Shown in pieces: positions 33,078-47,067 of a stretch of DNA of 64,000 nt. Numbering within the stretch: the stretch's first letter is position 1; the number at the start of each line of letters is the position of its first letter. The stretch comes from Bradyrhizobium sp. CCBAU 53338 (lineage in GTDB: Bacteria; Pseudomonadota; Alphaproteobacteria; Rhizobiales; Xanthobacteraceae). The notes under the pieces are model-generated. The model saw only the letters and a list, made by a program, of their open reading frames with translations. It did not search any database and was not told the DNA's origin. The DNA is taken from contig NZ_CP030048.1 of NCBI RefSeq assembly GCF_015291665.1, forward strand, positions 5,580,001 to 5,644,000, read 5' to 3'. A program made the translations under genes and the position numbers.

Positions 33078-33272
33078 TCAGACGCCCTGGCTTTGCACGA
33101 CGCCGTCCTTGACAGGCGGGACTTCGCCGTCGAGCCAGTCCTGCTCCTTCGCCAGGGCCGTCCAGGCATCCGCCATGCGTGAATAGCGATTATAAGCGGG
33201 TTGCCCTTCCGAGCGCTCGGCCAGTTGCAGGCAGTTCTCGGCGTTATCCCTGAAGATGTCTGACTGTTTCAT
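33078..33272 (-). CDS. Small helical protein (IFRDNAENCLQLAE family)
   Basis: A 64-residue cytoplasmic protein starting MKQSDIFRDNAENCLQLAER and continuing NRYSRMADAWTALAKEQDWL. It is predicted to be two or three amphipathic helices. Short proteins of this pattern occur in many copies in Bradyrhizobium; distant relatives in this window are encoded at 42281, 47927 and 61581. Function unknown. Confidence 0.72.
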   Translation of the reverse strand: MKQSDIFRDNAENCLQLAERSEGQPAYNRYSRMADAWTALAKEQDWLDGEVPPVKDGVVQSQGV

Positions 33273-33369
33273 GAACAAGAATTGGGTACGGAACCTCCGG
33301 CCTGCAACCGCCCTTACGGGATGGTAACGCTCCGCCGGAACTTTGCACGTTACAGGTCATTGGAGGTTC

Positions 33370-33882
33370 ATGAGGATATTTGTCGCGATTGTCCTGGCCT
33401 TCATCAGCACTGCGGCGCTTGCCGACAGCACCGGCGAGCGATTGCGCGGCGATCGGGCGCCTGACGCGACCGATGTCATCAGCGGCCTCTACGCCTTCGG
33501 CCGCTTCCAGCAGGGCCTGCTGGAGAGCACCGATTTGAAGGGCAATGCCGAGGTCAAGAACCTCGCCGCGCTGCGCGCCGAAGAGGCGGCAAAGCGCGAC
33601 AAGGCCCTGAAGCAGATCCAGGACACGATCGGCGCCGAGCCGCGCATCAGCAAGACGACATCAGCGGGCATCAGCCTCGCCAAGCCCGACGATTCCGAGG
33701 GGCCGGCCTATGTGAGAACGTTCTACGCCGCCCAGATCCCGGAATACGAATCCACGATCACCCTGCTCGAGCGCTACCTGAAGACGCCGGACAATCCCAT
33801 TCTCGCGGCCTTCGCGCGCGAGCACCTCCCGGTGCTGCGCGCACAGTTGAAGGACGCTGAACGCACCATGGCCGACAAGTAG
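33370..33882 (+). CDS. Secreted hypothetical protein (helical)
   Basis: A 170-residue exported protein with signal peptide MRIFVAIVLAFISTAALA and a mature, mostly alpha-helical part: DATDVISGLYAFGRFQQGLL, AALRAEEAAKRDKALKQIQD, and a C-terminal helix pair with RTFYAAQIPEYESTITLLER and EHLPVLRAQLKDAER. The composition recalls DUF4142-like four-helix periplasmic proteins, but I cannot confirm that family. The ATG at 33370 is preceded by GGAGG. It ends five bases before the convergent low-complexity protein gene. Confidence 0.72.
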   Translation: MRIFVAIVLAFISTAALADSTGERLRGDRAPDATDVISGLYAFGRFQQGLLESTDLKGNAEVKNLAALRAEEAAKRDKALKQIQDTIGAEPRISKTTSAGISLAKPDDSEGPAYVRTFYAAQIPEYESTITLLERYLKTPDNPILAAFAREHLPVLRAQLKDAERTMADK

Positions 33883-33887
33883 CAGCG

Positions 33888-34184
33888 CTACTTGTCCTCC
33901 GGATGATGCTGCTGGTTCATCGGACGCACGGTGCGATCGCTGCCAGGCATCCTGTCCCGGCCGGCATCGCCATTGGCATCCTTGCCGCCCGAGGTCGAGG
34001 TGCCACTGCCGCTGGGGTTCGACTTGGTGGCGGTCCCCGTGGTCTGCGAACCCGCGTGGGACGTGGCCGAGCTCGCTGCGGGATCGCCGGTGACGGCCCC
34101 GCGTCCGCTCGGTGCGCCGGCCTGTGCCAGCGCAGATCCCGTGGCGAACAATGCGGCGATGACGATTGCCAGTCCGGCTTTCAT
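33888..34184 (-). CDS. Secreted low-complexity (Ser/Gly/Thr-rich) protein
   Basis: A 98-residue exported protein: signal peptide MKAGLAIVIAALFATGSALA, then a Ser/Gly/Thr/Ala-rich disordered segment (about residues 22-70) and a charged end NQQHHPEDK. GGGAGAG precedes the ATG. A GGAAC-N17-GGTT element sits about 27 bp upstream. It is probably a periplasmic stress-type protein without a folded domain. Confidence 0.72.
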   Translation of the reverse strand: MKAGLAIVIAALFATGSALAQAGAPSGRGAVTGDPAASSATSHAGSQTTGTATKSNPSGSGTSTSGGKDANGDAGRDRMPGSDRTVRPMNQQHHPEDK

Positions 34185-34209
34185 ATGCGCTCTCCCTGTG
34201 CTGACGGGT

Positions 34210-34236
34210 TAACCTCAGGGCCTGTCCTGCCGTTCC
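34210..34236 (-). promoter_or_regulatory. Candidate EcfG promoter of the gene at 34184
   Basis: On the minus strand GGAAC (34236-34232), 17-nt spacer, GGTT (34214-34211). Spacer length is at the upper end of the described range. Confidence 0.42.
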
Positions 34237-34315
34237 TAAGTCGAAGGCCGCGAGTTTCGAAACTGGAACACCGAGAGGACCCTGCTAAGGGCTAAGAAAT
34301 TTTACGCAATTGGTT

Positions 34316-34340
34316 GGAACTCTCGGCAATCTTCGCTGTT
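34316..34340 (+). promoter_or_regulatory. Candidate EcfG promoter of the giant kinase gene
   Basis: GGAAC (34316-34320), 16-nt spacer, TGTT (34337-34340). One mismatch from CGTT. It lies 139 bp before the ATG at 34480 in an otherwise empty intergenic region. Confidence 0.48.
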
Positions 34341-34479
34341 AGTTTAGCCGGGCTGAGCACGGCAGGTTCCAATCCCACGCGTCGCAACCTTGACGCTTGA
34401 TTTCGAATTTGGCTGACGCTCTATTTTTGGCCAAACGCGTCACGCCTTGGATTCGGCCGGCGCCTGCGGGGGAATTAGT

Positions 34480-40776
<6,297 letters not shown>

Positions 40777-40790
40777 GTCTGGATCCGAGA

Positions 40791-42284
40791 ATGGACCACG
40801 AAAAGGTCAACATCCTCCTCGTCGACGACCAGCCGGCCAAGCTGCTCGCCTACGAGGTGATCTTGAGGGAACTCGGCGAGAACCTCGTGATCGCCTCGTC
40901 CGGCCGCGAGGCGCTGGAGGTGCTGCTCAAGACCGAGATCGCGGTGATCCTGGTCGACGTCTGCATGCCCGAGCTCGACGGCTTCGAGCTCGCGGCGATG
41001 ATCCGCGAGCACCCGCGGTTCCAGAAGACCGCGATGATCTTCATCTCGGCGATTCAAGTCAGCGACATCGACCGCCTGCGCGGCTACGAGATGGGTGCGG
41101 TCGACTACGTGCCGGTGCCCGTCGTGCCGGAAGTGCTGCGCGCCAAGGTCAAGGTGTTTGCCGAGCTCTATCGCAAGACGCGCGAGCTCGAGCGGCTGAA
41201 CCAGGATCTCGAGGATCGCGTTCGTGCCCGCACGGCCGAGCTCGAGAACTCCACTGCGAAGCTGCGCGAGAGCGAAGAGCGGCGCAGCATGGCAATCGCC
41301 GCCGGCAAGATGGGATCCTGGGACTGGGACTGGGTCAACGGCGACTGGATGTGGGACGAAGGCCAGTACCGCATTTTCGGCGTGACGCCGGAAACCTTCA
41401 ACGTCAGCTCTGCCAACATCCAGGCGCTGCTGCACCCCGATGACGTCGACCAATTCAGCCAGGCGATTGCCACGTTCGATACCGGCGCGCACGCCTATGA
41501 GGGCGAGTTTCGTGTCTGCCGGCCTGATGGCGAGATTCGCTGGTGCGTCGGCACGGCAGCCGCAACGGTGAGCCCGAGCGGTCGCGTCGTGCGGGTGAGC
41601 GGCGTCACCGTCGACATCACCGAACGCAAGCGCGCCGAGGAGCGGCAGAACCTGCTGGCACGTGAAGTCGATCACCGCGCCAAGAACGCACTGGCGCTGG
41701 CGCAGTCGATCGTGCGCCTCACCCGCGCCGACGAGATGAAAGCCTATGTCAAGGCCGTCGAGGGCCGCATCAACGCGCTCGCGCGGGTGCACACCATCCT
41801 GTCGCTGTCGAGCTGGCAGGGCGCCGAACTCTCCAAGCTGATCGACGAAGAGCTTGCGCCCTATTCGCTCGGCGGACAGATCAAGCTTTCGGGTCCCGAA
41901 GTGCAGTTGCTGCCGGCGACGGCCCAGACGCTGGCCCTGGCTCTGCACGAGCTCTTCACCAATTCGGCCAAGTATGGCGCGCTGTCGACCCGGTCGGGGC
42001 GCCTCGCGATCGGCTGGCAGGCCGAGAACGACCTTCTCACCTTGACGTGGGAGGAGACCGGCGGGCCGCTGGTCAGGACGCCGAAATCGCGCGGCTTCGG
42101 AACGAGAAGCCTGTTGGCCAGCGTCGAGTCCCAGCTCGGCGGACAGGCGCAGTTCGATTGGCGCTCAGAGGGCCTGTTTTGCCGTCTCGAGGTGCCGTTG
42201 ACGCGCAAGAGCCCGGCAACGGCGGCTGCGCAGGACAAGTTCGAAGCCAGCAGCTCTCCCGAACTCCAGCGCGCATCGGGCTAG
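40791..42284 (+). CDS. Response regulator-PAS-HWE histidine kinase
   Basis: A 497-residue cytoplasmic protein. An N-terminal receiver domain (about residues 5-120, phospho-acceptor Asp56 in [12 protein letters not shown]) is followed by a coiled coil, a PAS domain (about 165-285, [12 protein letters not shown] to [13 protein letters not shown]) and an HWE-type kinase core: His295 in [29 protein letters not shown] as N-box, and the diagnostic TWEE. HWE kinases are frequent in Rhizobiales and often feed the general stress response through PhyR. It begins 14 bp after the giant kinase and is the natural target of its phosphorelay. Its stop shares CTAG with the convergent gene. Confidence 0.92.
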   Translation: MDHEKVNILLVDDQPAKLLAYEVILRELGENLVIASSGREALEVLLKTEIAVILVDVCMPELDGFELAAMIREHPRFQKTAMIFISAIQVSDIDRLRGYEMGAVDYVPVPVVPEVLRAKVKVFAELYRKTRELERLNQDLEDRVRARTAELENSTAKLRESEERRSMAIAAGKMGSWDWDWVNGDWMWDEGQYRIFGVTPETFNVSSANIQALLHPDDVDQFSQAIATFDTGAHAYEGEFRVCRPDGEIRWCVGTAAATVSPSGRVVRVSGVTVDITERKRAEERQNLLAREVDHRAKNALALAQSIVRLTRADEMKAYVKAVEGRINALARVHTILSLSSWQGAELSKLIDEELAPYSLGGQIKLSGPEVQLLPATAQTLALALHELFTNSAKYGALSTRSGRLAIGWQAENDLLTLTWEETGGPLVRTPKSRGFGTRSLLASVESQLGGQAQFDWRSEGLFCRLEVPLTRKSPATAAAQDKFEASSSPELQRASG

Positions 42285-42571
42285 CGCGACGCGACGACTT
42301 TCAGTCGTGGCATCGGCCGCGATTCATCGGCGACCCGCCCTTCGAGCCATGCTTCCGTCTGCGCGAGATCGCGCAGCGCCGTGGCGTAGCGACGAGCGGC
42401 ACTGCGTTCCGCTCCGCGCGGCAGCTTGCGTGCCTTGCGCAACATGTCGGCCGCAGCGTTCCGGTAGGCCAGCGAGCGATAGAGAAAGACCACCTTGCCC
42501 ATAGCTGATGTTCCCGTGTTCATGGCATTCATCCTCGCAAGGTCGGCATGAACGGTGGATGAAGCGGTCAT
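42281..42571 (-). CDS. Small hypothetical protein (helical)
   Basis: A 96-residue protein starting [20 protein letters not shown]; later in-frame ATGs (42532, 42523, 42502) are alternatives. AAGGA is at good spacing for 42571. The folded part is helical: [39 protein letters not shown] and an Arg-rich end. It shows the same general pattern as the small proteins at 33078, 47927 and 61581. The stop codons of this gene and the facing kinase overlap in CTAG. Confidence 0.68.
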   Translation of the reverse strand: MTASSTVHADLARMNAMNTGTSAMGKVVFLYRSLAYRNAAADMLRKARKLPRGAERSAARRYATALRDLAQTEAWLEGRVADESRPMPRLKVVASR

Positions 42572-42592
42572 GACAAATCCTTCATGCGCGAT

Positions 42593-42617
42593 GGAACCCG
42601 CGATTACGGCCAGCGTT
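42593..42617 (+). promoter_or_regulatory. EcfG promoter, exact consensus
   Basis: GGAAC (42593-42597), 16-nt spacer, CGTT (42614-42617). The exact consensus lies 26 bp before the ATG of the two-helix membrane protein at 42644. Confidence 0.72.
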
Positions 42618-42643
42618 GGCATGCCAGATCGATCGGCAGTTCC

Positions 42644-42913
42644 ATGCGCACGAAAAAGTCACCCGAGAAGTCGCCAAGCCTGGTCTCTCCCACCGGCGCC
42701 ATCAGGCTGATGACGCAAGCGATGATGGGCGCTGCGTTCGGTCTCGCCTTCACGCTTGCGCTCATTCTGGCCAATCCTGCGGTTGCAGAACTGCTGAACC
42801 ATGGCGGCCGTGCGGCGGCTTTCGTCTTTGTCGGCACGATGGTGACGACGTTTGCCATCGGTGCCGCGCTGACAGGCGTCGTGTTCATTCTCAACGAGAA
42901 CAAGGAATCTTGA
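42644..42913 (+). CDS. Small two-helix membrane protein
   Basis: An 89-residue protein with a basic N-terminus (MRTKKSPEKSPSLVSPTGAI) and two membrane helices: about residues 22-47 (MTQAMMGAAFGLAFTLALIL) and 57-82 (AAFVFVGTMVTTFAIGAALT), with a short charged end. No family is recognised. An exact EcfG promoter is at the ideal distance upstream, so it is likely a general-stress gene. No strong Shine-Dalgarno is visible. Confidence 0.7.
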   Translation: MRTKKSPEKSPSLVSPTGAIRLMTQAMMGAAFGLAFTLALILANPAVAELLNHGGRAAAFVFVGTMVTTFAIGAALTGVVFILNENKES

Positions 42914-42945
42914 AGCGCGCGTGAAACGCACGCGGCGCTTTCTTC

Positions 42946-42970
42946 GGAACTCCCGCGACAAATGGCGGTT
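42946..42970 (+). promoter_or_regulatory. Candidate EcfG promoter
   Basis: GGAAC (42946-42950), 16-nt spacer, GGTT (42967-42970). It ends 38 bp before the ATG at 43009. Confidence 0.58.
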
Positions 42971-43008
42971 GGCTGCCTGCGTCAATTCAACTCAGGGAGT
43001 TCCCTCGC

Positions 43009-43242
43009 ATGAAGACGACCAAGCTCGCTCTCGCCGTGATGCTGGCCACCGGCCTCGCCGCCGCGCCGTTTGCCGCGCAGGCCAAGTCGCACAAGAAGCA
43101 TCACGCTTCCATGTCGCAGACGACGACGGGCGCCAACATGAAGAAGACCGTTCCGCCCGATGCGTCCGGCCAGGGTGGCGCCGGCCCCGGCAGCGATCAG
43201 GGCGGCAGCATGACCAAGCCCCAGAACGGAATGAGCAAGTAA
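43009..43242 (+). CDS. Small secreted Lys/Gly-rich protein
   Basis: A 77-residue exported protein: signal peptide MKTTKLALAVMLATGLAAAP (cleavage near AAQA), then a basic patch KSHKKHH and a Gly/Ser/Met-rich disordered tail. AGGGAG lies upstream of the ATG. An EcfG-type promoter precedes it and an intrinsic terminator follows. Similar short periplasmic proteins are typical of stress regulons in Rhizobiales; function unknown. Confidence 0.75.
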   Translation: MKTTKLALAVMLATGLAAAPFAAQAKSHKKHHASMSQTTTGANMKKTVPPDASGQGGAGPGSDQGGSMTKPQNGMSK

Positions 43243-43262
43243 GCTCGCGCTCGCAGTAACAG

Positions 43263-43291
43263 GAAGCCCCGCGACGACGCGGGGCTTCTTT
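43263..43291. terminator. Intrinsic terminator, probably bidirectional
   Basis: GAAGCCCCGCG (43263-43273), loop ACGA, CGCGGGGCTTC (43278-43288), then TTT. It separates the secreted protein gene from the convergent gene ending at 43305. Confidence 0.88.
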
Positions 43292-43304
43292 CCCTCACCA
43301 CCAC

Positions 43305-43499
43305 CTACATGATCGGTGCGCGGGTCAGAGCGTCTCGCCTGGCCCGCTCCAAATCCTCGAGAGAGCAATGATCCTCGCGCGCGACGGCACGCAATCTCAC
43401 GGCAACGCGTTCGCGCGTCGTCGTGTCCCACGGGGGTGTGCCTGCGCAGACATCGTCGAGCACCGCCTCCAGCAGAACAGTGATTTCGGCATCCGGCAT
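43305..43499 (-). CDS. Small acidic helical protein
   Basis: A 64-residue protein, MPDAEITVLLEAVLDDVCAG then RERVAVRLRAVAREDHCSLE and a short end. It is mainly helical with two Cys residues. The sequence pattern (short helix, Arg-rich helix, DALTRAP end) is familiar among Bradyrhizobium hypothetical proteins. It converges on the terminator shared with the secreted gene. Confidence 0.62.
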   Translation of the reverse strand: MPDAEITVLLEAVLDDVCAGTPPWDTTTRERVAVRLRAVAREDHCSLEDLERARRDALTRAPIM

Positions 43500-43534
43500 T
43501 GACGGGCTCCGGCGTGTCGTGTTGCGCCACCGCT

Positions 43535-43744
43535 CTAGCTGCGTCTGATGTCGGTGACGTCAAGACGGTGACTTGCGGAGCTTGCCTTCACGAGATGGTC
43601 GAGCTGTGCCCGCTTGCGTGCAATCAGGAGCTGGGCTGCGGCATCGTCGAGCCCCTCTCGCTGCAACTGCCTGATGGCGGAGCCCAATTCGAGGATCTCG
43701 GCACGCAGCTTCAGAATCCGGTAGGCGTCCGGGTCTTCTTCCAC
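43535..43744 (-). CDS. Small coiled-coil protein (GTG start)
   Basis: A 69-residue helical protein (ILKLRAEILELGSAIRQLQR, LDDAAAQLLIARKRAQLDHL). The start is GTG at 43744, supported by GGAGG six bases upstream. It follows the 88-residue gene on the same strand after 33 bp, so both may belong to the LexA-controlled unit. Function unknown. Confidence 0.62.
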   Translation of the reverse strand: MEEDPDAYRILKLRAEILELGSAIRQLQREGLDDAAAQLLIARKRAQLDHLVKASSASHRLDVTDIRRS

Positions 43745-43777
43745 CGTCTGCCTCCATAGGCCAGCTACGTGGTTGTC

Positions 43778-44044
43778 TCAGCAGCGCGTCGTCGGTCTGC
43801 TTACGCCTTTCAACGGACGGAGGCGCATCCGGTCGCGGATGTCGGGCAGCACCTCGCCGCCGCCAGCGGCCTTCCATTCGCCGATCAGGAGATTGACTTT
43901 CCGGCGCAGATCCATCTGCGCCTGGGCCCGTTCGGTGCAGTCGCGGTCGCGATTGACGAAATCGCGCACGGACGCCTCGACATCGGCCATCTCGAGCCTC
44001 AAGGCGCTGATTTTACGTCGAATTTCATTAATTCTGTTGTCCAT
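43778..44044 (-). CDS. Small coiled-coil protein under a probable SOS box
   Basis: An 88-residue protein whose first 60 residues form a long charged helix (MDNRINEIRRKISALRLEMA, AQMDLRRKVNLLIGEW) and whose tail is Arg-rich and possibly disordered. It begins only 10 bp from a perfect GTTC-N7-GTTC element shared with the divergent DUF3072-like gene. No family is recognised. SOS control is inferred from the site. Confidence 0.65.
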   Translation of the reverse strand: MDNRINEIRRKISALRLEMADVEASVRDFVNRDRDCTERAQAQMDLRRKVNLLIGEWKAAGGGEVLPDIRDRMRLRPLKGVSRPTTRC

Positions 44045-44053
44045 GGCTTGTTA

Positions 44054-44068
44054 GAACAAAATAAGAAC
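44054..44068. promoter_or_regulatory. LexA (SOS) box, alphaproteobacterial type
   Basis: On the minus strand GTTC-TTATTTT-GTTC, on the plus strand GAAC (44054-44057), seven bases, GAAC (44065-44068). This direct repeat with a 7-bp spacer is the LexA site of Alphaproteobacteria. It lies between the divergent starts at 44044 and 44106. Confidence 0.72.
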
Positions 44069-44105
44069 ATATAGTCAAGCCATGAAATCGCGAGGGAGAG
44101 CGGAC

Positions 44106-44300
44106 ATGCAGGTTCAGGGTAAATACGATGCCAAGGTTTTTCTCATGGAGCAGATGACCCGGGCGCAGGGGCTGCGGCTGAAGCGGCTGAGCGAAGAGGC
44201 CTACCAGCCTGCGCAATACGATCGCGGTCTGTCCTCTGCCGAAGCCGCGCGCCGGATCCAGGTGCTCGAGGCCGAGATCGAACTCGCAAACTCGTTTTAA
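44106..44300 (+). CDS. DUF3072-like small protein
   Basis: A 64-residue protein with the DUF3072 pattern: MTRAQGLRLKRLSEEA followed by SAEAARRIQVLEAEIEL. The family is common in actinobacteria and Rhizobiales and has no known function; the fold recalls SAP/HeH-like DNA-binding helices. The ATG at 44106, with GGGAG upstream, is favoured; an ATG at 44082 would add eight residues. It is divergent from the coiled-coil gene across an SOS box. Confidence 0.75.
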   Translation: MQVQGKYDAKVFLMEQMTRAQGLRLKRLSEEAYQPAQYDRGLSSAEAARRIQVLEAEIELANSF

Positions 44301-44344
44301 GACGCGTCGGCCGGTGCTTTGCTGAGGCGCGCAGCCGCGCATTT

Positions 44345-44369
44345 GGAACGTAGCGTCAGCACTGCTGTT
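44345..44369 (+). promoter_or_regulatory. Candidate EcfG promoter of the DUF6496 gene
   Basis: GGAAC (44345-44349), 16-nt spacer, TGTT (44366-44369). It ends 28 bp before the ATG at 44398. One mismatch from the -10 consensus. Confidence 0.55.
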
Positions 44370-44397
44370 TCTCTTCGAGAGCCAACGGAGAGAATCG

Positions 44398-44667
44398 ATG
44401 GCACGCAAGGCGAAGAAGCGCCGTTACTCACGCAGCGCCGGCAGTGATGTCGAGCGCGAGATGCGGCGCTACAAGAAGGGCACTGCGAAGAGCGGCCCCG
44501 GCGGTCGCGGCGGACGCGTGAAGAGCCGCAAGCAGGCGATCGCGATCGGCCTGTCGGAGGCGCGCGCGAAGGGCAAGAAGGTGCCGAAGAAGGCGACGAA
44601 GCGAAAAACGTCCAAAAAGAAGAAGACGAGCAGGAAGAGCTCGAAGCGCAAGTCCGCCACGCGGTGA
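44398..44667 (+). CDS. DUF6496 protein with histone-H1-like basic tail
   Basis: An 89-residue, strongly basic protein. The N-terminal part matches DUF6496: MRRYKKGTAKSG, then GGRVKSRKQAIAIGLSEARA and KGKKVPKK. The last 35 residues are almost only Lys, Arg, Ser and Thr, like histone H1 or the HU tail, and probably bind nucleic acid. An EcfG-type promoter lies upstream. A nucleoid-protecting role in stress is inferred from composition alone. Confidence 0.85.
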   Translation: MARKAKKRRYSRSAGSDVEREMRRYKKGTAKSGPGGRGGRVKSRKQAIAIGLSEARAKGKKVPKKATKRKTSKKKKTSRKSSKRKSATR

Positions 44668-44679
44668 CGCCGAACGGCG

Positions 44680-45042
44680 TCAGATCATGCTGCCGGGCAT
44701 GAAGCAGCGGATCGAAACGCCGAACACCGTCTTGACCGGCCAGACCATGGTGCGGCCTGCGCGGTTCGGTTCGGTGATCACGGCTGCGTCGGGCACCTCG
44801 ATCCACTCTCCATCGAGACGGACCCGGTAATGCCCGTTGAGCGAGTCCCAATCGGGATCGGCAACGGCAACACCATCGGCATCGGAGCAGCACGGGCCGA
44901 TCTGGCTGCGCAGGCTGTCGAACCACGGTTTGAGCGGCGAGTCGGCGAAACGACCGTCATCGCGCCCCATGACGCTTCCGGCCGACAGCACCAGCGGCGC
45001 CGCGAGCAGCGCAAGCTTCAGCGAGAGCTTCAATCGATCCAT
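44680..45042 (-). CDS. Secreted Cys-containing hypothetical protein
   Basis: A 120-residue exported protein. The ATG at 45042 opens a signal peptide (MDRLKLSLKLALLAAPLVLS, cleavage near GSVMG). The mature part contains SQIGPCCSDADG, then a repeated strand pattern (HYRVRLDGEWIEVPDAAVI) and IRCFMPGS near the end; the three Cys residues suggest a disulfide. Similar proteins are common in Bradyrhizobium but unnamed. It is convergent with the DUF6496 gene. Confidence 0.78.
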   Translation of the reverse strand: MDRLKLSLKLALLAAPLVLSAGSVMGRDDGRFADSPLKPWFDSLRSQIGPCCSDADGVAVADPDWDSLNGHYRVRLDGEWIEVPDAAVITEPNRAGRTMVWPVKTVFGVSIRCFMPGSMI

Positions 45043-45268
45043 GTCGGCACCGATCAAATGCGAACCACCGGCCGGGTCCACAAGGCAGCCGGGCGTCCGA
45101 AGTTCCACTCTTGCAATCCACCTCGGGTGGCTTCATTGCCGCCGAAGCACAACACACTAGTCGGAAGTCTGACGAGCGAACGCGGCTTTTTCGGACGAAC
45201 CGGTCATCATTCCTGCCGTTAACGAGAATGTTATCGGTCGCCTGTGGGTATGTCGCTCGTGCGCATGA

Positions 45269-45294
45269 AAAAGGCGGCCCGCAGACCGCCTTTT
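45269..45294 (-). terminator. Intrinsic terminator of the DegP-like gene
   Basis: On the minus strand AAAAGGCGG (45294-45286), loop, CCGCCTTTT (45277-45269) and one more T. It is 25 bp beyond the stop codon at 45319. Confidence 0.88.
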
Positions 45295-45318
45295 GAATTT
45301 GCCGTCACGGCCACGAGA

Positions 45319-46854
45319 TCAGGCGAGCGGCACCGCGACGAAGCGGGTCGCGTCCGCGTTCTTCACCTGCAGCAACACGCTGTTCTTGCCTGACGATTTG
45401 GCCTGCGCCAGTTCGGAACGAACGTCGCCGACATTGGCAACGGTCTTGCCCCCGACATTGAGAATGACGTCACCGGTCTGGATGCCGCGCTGCGCCGCCG
45501 GCCCCTGCGGGTCGACCTCGGTGACGACGACGCCCTTCTGGCCTGCCCCCTGGACGTCGCCGGCCGGCGCCAGGCTGAGGCCGAGCCGCGGCGTGCCGGG
45601 GCCCTGCTGCATCTTGCCATCGTCAGCCTTGGCCTGCCGCTCGTTCGGCAGTTCGCCGAGCGCCAGCGTCACGGTCTTGGTGTCGCCCTTGTGGACGACG
45701 TCGAGCTTCACGGACGACCCCGGCGCCAATCCGGCGATGGTGCGGGCGAGATCGCGGGAGTCCTTGATCGCGGTGCCGTTGACGGCGGTGATGACGTCGC
45801 CTGCCTCGATGCCGGCCTTCGCGGCCGGGCTGCCGTCCTGCGGGTTGTCGACGATCGCGCCGCGCGCCGCCTTGAGGCCGAGGCTGTCGGCGATCTCGGC
45901 GGTCACCGGCTGCACCTGCACGCCGAGCCAGCCGCGGGTGACGGTGCCCTTGTCCTTCAGCTGCGCGACGACGAGTTTGGCCGTCGAGGACGGAATGTCG
46001 AAACCGATGCCGACCGAGCCGCCGGACGGCGAGTAGATCGCGGTGTTCACGCCGATCACATTGCCGTTCATGTCGAAAGCCGGACCGCCGGAATTGCCCT
46101 TGTTGATGGGCGCGTCGATCTGGATGAAGTCGTCATAGGGACCGTTGCCGATGTCGCGGCCGCTCGCCGAGACGATGCCGGCGGTCACGGTGCCGCCGAG
46201 GCCGAAGGGATTGCCGACCGCGACCACCCAGTCGCCGATCCGCGGCTTCTGGTCGGAGAATTTCACGAACGGAAAGTCCTTCTTGCCGTCCACCTTGATC
46301 AGCGCGAGGTCGGTCTTCGGATCGGTGCCGACGACCTTCGCGGTGTAGACGGTGCCGTCGTCCATCGTCACCCGCACGGACTCGGCGTGGTCGACGACGT
46401 GATTGTTGGTCACGGCATAGCCGTCGGCGGAGATGAAGAAGCCGGAGCCCTCGCCCGTGATCATCTGGTGACGCTGGTGCGGCATGCCGTTCATGCCACC
46501 CGGAAAGCGGAAGCCGAACTGCCGCGAAAACTGGTCGAACGGAGAATCCTCGTCCTGATCCATCCGGTTCTGTTGCAGCATTGCGCTCTTGTCGTTGTCC
46601 TGGTCGATCTTCACCCGCACCGAGATGACGGCGGGCTTGACCTTGCTGACGAGGTCGCCGAAGCCCGGCGGGGTCGTCGCGCTTTCAGCGGCCTGCGCAG
46701 GCGAAATCAGGGAGGACGCGCCGAACGGCGTTGAAGCGGGAGAAGCCGCCAGCACGGCCACGCCGAGCGCGGCCGCGGTGCCGAGCAGCGCGAGGCGGCG
46801 CGGCTTCAGGATTGTGCGGGTCTTGGTGGTGTCGGAATTGACGCGATCGATCAT
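45319..46854 (-). CDS. degP: DegP/HtrA (Do) family periplasmic serine protease
   Basis: A 511-residue protease/chaperone for misfolded envelope proteins. A signal-anchor region (about residues 15-55, ending SPAQA) is followed by the trypsin-like domain with catalytic His152 (TNNHVVDH), Asp182 (KTDLALI) and Ser255 (GNSGGPAF), then two PDZ domains (about 300-385 and 415-505). A Met/Gln/Asp-rich LA loop precedes the protease core. The ATG at 46854 is favoured over one at 46908. It is divergent from a universal stress protein gene; both promoters share about 210 bp. Confidence 0.94.
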   Translation of the reverse strand: MIDRVNSDTTKTRTILKPRRLALLGTAAALGVAVLAASPASTPFGASSLISPAQAAESATTPPGFGDLVSKVKPAVISVRVKIDQDNDKSAMLQQNRMDQDEDSPFDQFSRQFGFRFPGGMNGMPHQRHQMITGEGSGFFISADGYAVTNNHVVDHAESVRVTMDDGTVYTAKVVGTDPKTDLALIKVDGKKDFPFVKFSDQKPRIGDWVVAVGNPFGLGGTVTAGIVSASGRDIGNGPYDDFIQIDAPINKGNSGGPAFDMNGNVIGVNTAIYSPSGGSVGIGFDIPSSTAKLVVAQLKDKGTVTRGWLGVQVQPVTAEIADSLGLKAARGAIVDNPQDGSPAAKAGIEAGDVITAVNGTAIKDSRDLARTIAGLAPGSSVKLDVVHKGDTKTVTLALGELPNERQAKADDGKMQQGPGTPRLGLSLAPAGDVQGAGQKGVVVTEVDPQGPAAQRGIQTGDVILNVGGKTVANVGDVRSELAQAKSSGKNSVLLQVKNADATRFVAVPLA

Positions 46855-47067
46855 GTCGAAATGTCCATGTTGGGTAAGTCGCCTTGCACCCAGCATGGTC
46901 CTCGTCACCTTACGACGTCCCGTCCGCGCGATTAATTCTTGGCAAAGAAAGCTGCGGCCGGGGGCCGCACGAAAAAATCCTCGCCGCGGATTTGATACAG
47001 CTCAACGCGAGCCCTGCGGGCGGTGAAACACTTCGACCATCGGATGATGCCCATCGGAGACCTCGCC

